A program made the translations under genes and the position numbers. The notes under the pieces were generated by a model, which was not told where the DNA came from, did no database searches, and saw only the letters and a list, made by a program, of their open reading frames with translations. A DNA stretch of 64,000 nt. Source: Torreya grandis (Eukaryota > Streptophyta > Pinopsida > Cupressales > Taxaceae). The stretch spans positions 1,454,501 through 1,518,500 of the forward strand of contig JARHVA010000593.1 in assembly GCA_037957365.1 (NCBI GenBank), given 5' to 3'. How positions within the stretch are numbered: position 1 is the first letter of the stretch; each line of letters opens with the position of its first letter. Below are positions 59,294 through 64,000 of the stretch, piece by piece.

Positions 59294-60880
59294 ATGTTTC
59301 CTTCACCATCTCATCTCCAACAAACCAAGAGCTTCCCTCCTACTAAAGCCAGATCCCCATTATTAGATGAAGTATCTACTTCTGCTATTGATAAAGCTGT
59401 GCCTATAATTACCCCATTGAGATTTGTTATCCCTCTATTTCAAAATCCTATAATGGCAGTTCAAGGCCCCTGGGGTAATGCTTTTGGTCCACTTAATCTT
59501 ACTTCTCCTCTACATGAGCTTCCACACAGTTCTAAGAAGAATTTCCCTAAATTCTATGGTGATGGGAAAGTTCATCATGATGAACACATTGCAACATTCA
59601 GTATAGCTTTTGGAGTTTTCAGAGTAGAGTTTGAAGATGTAGCAGTTAGAATTTTTGTTGAAACACTACAAGGTCCTACTGTAGATTGGTTTTACCATTT
59701 ATAGGCTCGATCTGTGACTAATTAGAATACATTGAAAGCTAAGTTTGAAGTCAAATTCAAACCTACAAAAAATGCACATACACTTTTGGCTCAACTTACA
59801 TAAATGAAAAAAGAGCCTCATGAGGCTATGAGAGATTTCATAGCTAAATTTGACAAATTGAGAAACAGAATTCTTGTAATTGCTAGACCTACAGCTAAAA
59901 ATCTCACATACTTTTTCATTAATTCTTAGCTACCTAAAGTCAATTTTCTCTTGAGACGTGCTGGCCAAATAGATCTCGTTGCAGCTCAATTTTTGGCCAC
60001 TGAAGTAAAAGATGATCTCATCTTAGTAGAGAAAATAAGAAGAGATCCAAATAGAAATAGAGCTTCATCATATTCTAAATTTGCATCTACAAGCACCATA
60101 GATCCAATGGTGCAAAAATTAGCAAATGAGCTCCTTGCCCTCAAAAAGCAAATGGCTCAAGGAATATCTTTTGCTCTTACATATAGAAGGACATTCTCAA
60201 ATCAGGCATATCAGGGCAATGTTGCCAGAAACCAAAGACAACAAAATCACCTTCCTCCTCCACAAGAGAAACTCACCTTAGAAGCTCCTCCAACTAATTC
60301 AACAATGGGATATCTTGAAGTAGAATTACAATTCTCTTATCAGCGTAAATTAAATCAAAAAAATGATGCTGACATCATTGAAGATAGTCAAGAAGAATTA
60401 GCTGGCGACTCCCACATTGGTTTCTTGAATTACCAGGGTGAATCTAGAAGCAAAGGAGAAGCTTCAGATGGATCATATGCAATTTTTACCAGGTTTAAGA
60501 ACCAATTAGTATAGCAAGATGATAAATAAAAGATAGAGGAACAACCACAGCCAATAGTCACAATTGTCAAGCATGGAACAACCCTGCCTTTTCAATCAAA
60601 AGATTCAGTCATTACTCAAAAGGTAAATACATTTGTTGCGCCTTCTCCTTCTACTCCTAATTTTCAAACCAGCCCACCTCCCATCCCTCTTAAAGCTCAA
60701 AAAGTTGAAGTACCTTTCTCTGTACCTAGCTCGATTCAACCATTTGACATAATTGATCATGTCAAAAAGACAAAAATATAGATGTCTAAATTTGAATACT
60801 TGCAGTGTAATCTGGATCAATTGAACAAGCTGGTTCAATATGTTAAAAGTTAGACTATCCCTATAAGATAAAAGGCAAAA
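59294..60880 (+). pseudogene. gag: Tat-D gag and linker
   Basis: The frame is readable from MFPSPSHLQQTKSFPP; upstream codons in the same frame (AIIDPVFELLQ, then TAA) suggest the true start is earlier, near 59240. The Gag core spans about 59540-59990: KNFPKFYGDGKVHHDEHIAT, VRIFVETLQGPTVDWFYHL, LLAQLT, EAMRDFIAKFDKLRNRI and FLLRRAGQIDLVAAQF. A basic Gln/Asn-rich region follows, with no C-x2-C or C-x2-H knuckle. The linker ends PFDIIDHVKKTKI and FEYLQCNLDQLNKLVQYV. About nine nonsense codons, no shift. Confidence 0.85.
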
Positions 60881-61330
60881 AAAATAATTCTTGATTCTCT
60901 AATGAATACACCTATTCCAAATAATCTGGTCATTACTCCTCCAGCTACTACTAAAAAAATAGAACCCTTCTATATTTCTCTATTAATCAATGGCCACAAG
61001 CTGAGTAACTGTATAATAGACTCAGGCACATCTGATAATGTCATGCCTACTAAATTTGCTGAGTCTCTTGGTCTCACATTGACCAAGACATTTGAGAGAT
61101 GTTTCTCCATGGAAACAAGCAAGTGCCATTACTAGGGCAAATCAAAGATGCCTAATTTGCATTCACAACCTTTCCAAACAAGAGGATTAAAATGACTGTA
61201 TTAGTGGCTAATGTCCTAGCATCTTATGGTATTTTTCTTCGATGAAATTTTTGCAAGGATGTGGGAGGAGAACTGAACATGGATCTATCTAAAGCAAGGA
61301 TCCCTGTCCAAGGTGTGATGAAGAGATTAC
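60881..61330 (+). pseudogene. Tat-D protease
   Basis: PFYISLLINGHKLSNCIIDS, then GTSDNVMPTKFAESLGLTLT with the catalytic D-S-G at about 61019. A one-base-type shift near 61130 moves the frame; it continues FAFTTFPNKRIKMTVLVANV, YGIFLR, a TGA, NFCKDVGGELNMDLSKARIP. The usual LGRPW is not seen; the corresponding place reads G-I-F-L-R. Confidence 0.82.
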
Positions 61331-61489
61331 TTTCTAAAATGAAAGCAAAGTATGTAGTTACCAAGACATTAGCTCCTGAAGCTCAAATCCTTTTTGAATC
61401 TGTAGGTATGGGTAATTACTTTTTATATACATATCATGAAGAAAGACCCTCCATCTCTGATGAGGGAAATTCTGAAGTAAAGTCATTGT

Positions 61490-61905
61490 CTGATGATATT
61501 TGGACTCTAGAATATGATGGTAGTTGTTCTTCTACTAGTTTGGGAGCTGGTATTGTCTTAATATTTCCTTAAGGAGATATGTTTCCTTCATCCTATAAAC
61601 TATAATTCAGTAACACAAACAATACAACTAAATATGAATCACTATTGTTGGGCATGAAGGCTGCTCAAAAAAGAGGCATCAAGTTTCTTCATGCTAAAGG
61701 GGACACCAAATTAGTGGTCTGTCAAGTGAGAAATTTATATCAGACCAAGAATGAGAGGCTACGCGACTACCGTAACTTGGTCTGAGACCAAATTGAAAGC
61801 TTTGATGCTTTCAACATTTCTGTCATTCCAAGAGAGTCCAATGACACAGTTGATGCACTTGTTGTTTCAAGAACTCTTTTAATTCCTCATTCTGATTTTA
61901 AAGAA
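61490..61905 (+). pseudogene. Tat-D second RNase H (aRH), located upstream of RT
   Basis: WTLEYDGSCSSTSLGAGIVL, IFP, stop, GDMFPSSYKL, stop, FSNTNNTTKYESLLLGMKAA, FLHAKGDTKLVVCQVRNLYQ, LRDYRNLV, stop, and the end PRESNDTVDALVVSRTL. Catalytic D (YDGS), E (KYESL), D (KGDTK) and D (TVDAL) are all present. The frame runs on into RT. No further aRH lies between RNase H and integrase. Confidence 0.88.
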
Positions 61906-62440
61906 GACAAATATACCATTGAGTTGGTCTATAGACCAAGTGTTCTTGATAATGCTGATCATTGGCAAATATTCAATGATGATCATCAGAGCATTGCTTT
62001 CTTAGAATGAAAAGACAATTTTGAACAACTGTATTTTGAAGGCAACAAATCTTAAAAGTCTGAATCTTTTTCTAAATCCAATTTAGATGTTAATGAAGAG
62101 TTCCTACAGCTGAAAGGAAACAAAATTCCTAAAGGCCTGGTTTCTCTTGAGAAGCTATTTGACAAGCATGATAGATTCATCAAACAACAACAGACATATT
62201 CAAATTTCTCTTAGGGATTTCGCTAAGTGAATCTGACCAACAAAGAAAATCCCAAAATGCTCAACATTGGTAAGTGCTGCACACCTAAAAAAAGATTCAA
62301 ATTCACTTCTTTGCTCTGTCAATACATTGATGTCTTGGCATATTCATATGAAGACCTGAAGTCTCTTAGACCTGATGAAATCTACCATCATATTCCTCTC
62401 AAGGCTGATTCAATGCCCTACAAGTAGAAATCCATACAAT
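61906..62440 (+). pseudogene. Tat-D inter-domain spacer between aRH and RT
   Basis: Same frame: TIELVYRPSVLDNADHWQIF, FEQLYFEGNKS, KGLVSLEKLFDKHDRF, NLTNKENPKMLNIGKCC and FVA-type RT lead-in LAYSYEDLKSLRPDEIYHHI followed by PLKADSMPYK. Stops near 62008, 62053, 62212, 62224 and 62426. The last part is the usual segment ahead of Gypsy RT. Confidence 0.7.
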
Positions 62441-63225
62441 ACAATCTAAAAATTTTAGGTACAATTATGTCTGAGATTCAAAAAATGTTAAATGCCAGAA
62501 TTATTTTCCTAATCCATCATTCTACATGGATTGTAAACATAGTACATGTAAGGAATAAAAATGGTGAAATCCACATTTGTGTAGATTTATAGAATCTGAA
62601 TCAGTCATCTCTGAAAGACAATTACCCTTTGCTAATCATGGACCAAGTGCTTCAAACAGTAATAGGATCAGAAATGTTATCAATGCTGGATGGCTTCTTA
62701 GGTTATAACCAAGTTGAAGTTGCTGAAGCTGACCAACACAAGACTACATTCATCATGCCTTGGGGTACATTTGCATATAAAAGAATGCCTTTTAGATTAA
62801 TAAATGTTGGCGCTACTTTTTAGAGAGCTATGGATATGGATTTCAAAGATAAAATTAGCAAATTCATAGTAATATATCTTGATGACTTAATTGTCTTTTC
62901 AAAGTGTCAATCTGATCATGTGCATCACTTGCAACAAGTGTTGGAGCGCTACCGACAGAATGGTATTTCCTTAAATCTTAAGAAATCTATTTTTGGAGTG
63001 ACAAAGTGAAAACTCTTGGGACACATTATGTCCAAAGAAGGCATAGAGATTGACTCAGATAGAGTCAAATCTATTCAAGAGCTGAATTTGCCCACAAGTA
63101 AAAATGTTGTTCACTCTTTCTTTGGAAAAGTGAATTTCTTACGGAGATTTATTCTTGAATTTTCCAATAAAATAAGACACATTGTGAATATGATGAAAGG
63201 GAAAACTACCTTCAGCTAGGATAAA
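62441..63225 (+). pseudogene. rt: Tat-D reverse transcriptase
   Basis: SEIQKMLNARIIF, STWIVNIVHVRNKNGEIHIC, VDL, stop, NLNQSSLKDNYPLLIMDQVL, EMLSMLDGFLGYNQV, TTFIMPWGTFAYKRMPFRLI, then the catalytic VIYLDDLIVFS and LNLKKSIFGV, LLGHIMSKEGIEID and KVNFLRRFI. Stops near 62590, 62821, 63007 and 63217. Confidence 0.93.
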
Positions 63226-63690
63226 GAAGGTAAATCAGCGTTTCAAGATATCAAGGTCACCAATGCTCACATCCCTACCTTGGTTTGTCCAGATTACCAC
63301 AAGGATTTCATCATTTACAGCTATGCGTCTGAGCATACTCTTTCAGTGATTCTTGTCCAACAAGACAAAGAAGGTATGGAATCCCCCATCTCTTTCATGA
63401 GTTGCCCTCTCAAAACCCATGAGATGAATTATTCAAATATAGAGAAGCACGCCTATGCATTGGTAAAAGCTGTAAAACACTTTCGCTTCTATATTCTGAA
63501 TTCACATACTACTACCTTAGTTCTTGATAGTACAATCAAGTCTATATTAACTCAGTAGGAGTTTGGTACAAAGAGTGTTAATTGGATTGCAAAGATCCAA
63601 AAATTTGATCTAGATATCAAGCCAACAAAGTTGGTCAGAGGTAAAGGCCTTTGTCAATTAATGGCTGACAATAAGCCAAAAGATACATAG
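63226..63690 (+). pseudogene. Tat-D RNase H
   Basis: AFQDIKVTNAHIPTLVCPDY, FIIYSYASEHTLSVILVQQD, SPISFMSCPLKTHEMNYSNI, EKHAYALVKAVKHFRFYIL, then WIAKIQKFDLDIKP and RGKGLCQLMAD. The first acidic residue of the family (S-D-A or S-Y-A) reads SYA here. One TAG near 63556. Confidence 0.88.
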
Positions 63691-64000
63691 CATGAAGAAG
63701 CTGAAGTGAAAGATGCGCCAATAGTCCTTTTTGTCTCCACTACCAATGAATGGCACTTAAATATTGCCTATTTTTTGACTTATGGTGAATGTCTTATGCA
63801 TTTGTCTTACAAATAAAAAAGGACTATCAGATTGAAAGCTACCAATTTTGTCCTTTGGGATAATGGCCTGTACAAAAGAAGCATAGATAGAGTTTTTATT
63901 CGTTGTGTGGATAAACAATAGTAGACCTAGCTCTTGAAATCTTTCCACAATCTAGCTTATGGAGGACATTTTTTTGCCCCTATGACTGCTCACAAAATTC
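63691..64000 (+). pseudogene. int: Tat-D integrase, N-terminal start only
   Basis: After a spacer with LFVSTTNEWHLNIAYFL the frame reads WDNGLYKRSIDRVFIRCVDK, three TAG codons close together, then LLKSFHNLAYGGHFFAPMTA at the window edge. The H...H of the zinc-binding part is visible; the C-x2-C and core are outside. Direct passage from RNase H to integrase confirms that no aRH sits here. Confidence 0.8.

Larger units (their letters stand above)
56435..64000 (+). mobile_element. Tat-D: Ty3/Gypsy element with aRH before RT, running off the window
   Basis: 5' LTR 56435-59053, PBS, gag, protease, a second RNase H, RT, RNase H and the start of integrase at the window end. Gag to early protease is in one frame and the rest in another, with a single indel near 61130; about twenty nonsense codons occur, all reachable by C-to-T or G-to-A. 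No zinc knuckle is visible in gag. It is the youngest layer at this end, inserted in the Copia-2 3' LTR. Confidence 0.92.

Overview
The window looks like intergenic DNA from a large, repeat-rich seed-plant genome. A gymnosperm would fit the long, old, AT-rich and heavily decayed elements, but nothing here proves it. I found no intact host gene, tRNA, rRNA or CRISPR array. Almost every recognisable segment belongs to an LTR retrotransposon, and the elements sit inside one another. Labels used below: Copia-1, Relic-E, Tat-A, GagPro-B, Tat-C, Copia-2, Tat-D.

Layout. 1-3702: Copia-1 (+), with both LTRs, an initiator-Met PBS and no pol. 3703-6264: AT-rich, no gene seen. About 6265-13744 and 46157-51433: the two halves of an old minus-strand Gypsy/Tat-like element (Relic-E). 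Its right half carries gag and protease remains. Its left half carries zinc-knuckle remains and, on the opposite strand, an intron-containing pseudogene that reads as a plant mobile domain (PMD) protein. 13745-46156: Tat-A (minus), inserted in Relic-E, with gag, protease, G-patch-like segment, RT, RNase H, second RNase H (aRH) and integrase. Tat-A is split by GagPro-B (14820-19607, minus; target duplication TAAAA) and by Tat-C (28084-41989, plus; target duplication CCTAC, inserted in the Tat-A gag gene). 51434-56434: Copia-2 (+), inserted in the Relic-E LTR. 56435-64000: Tat-D (+), inserted in the 3' LTR of Copia-2 and running off the window.

No element is coding-competent. Most breaks are in-frame nonsense codons that C-to-T or G-to-A changes explain, with few frameshifts, as expected for methylated, silenced DNA. 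GagPro-B is the least damaged: one frame of 738 codons with a handful of stops. Copia-1, GagPro-B and Relic-E show no RT or integrase and look non-autonomous.

Points most worth checking: the PMD pseudogene antisense to a Tat-like element; the aRH domain upstream of RT in Tat-D but downstream of RNase H in Tat-A and Tat-C; a GagPro-B LTR that seems to have absorbed its own primer-binding site; and palindromic motif clusters in the LTRs and leaders of otherwise different elements.
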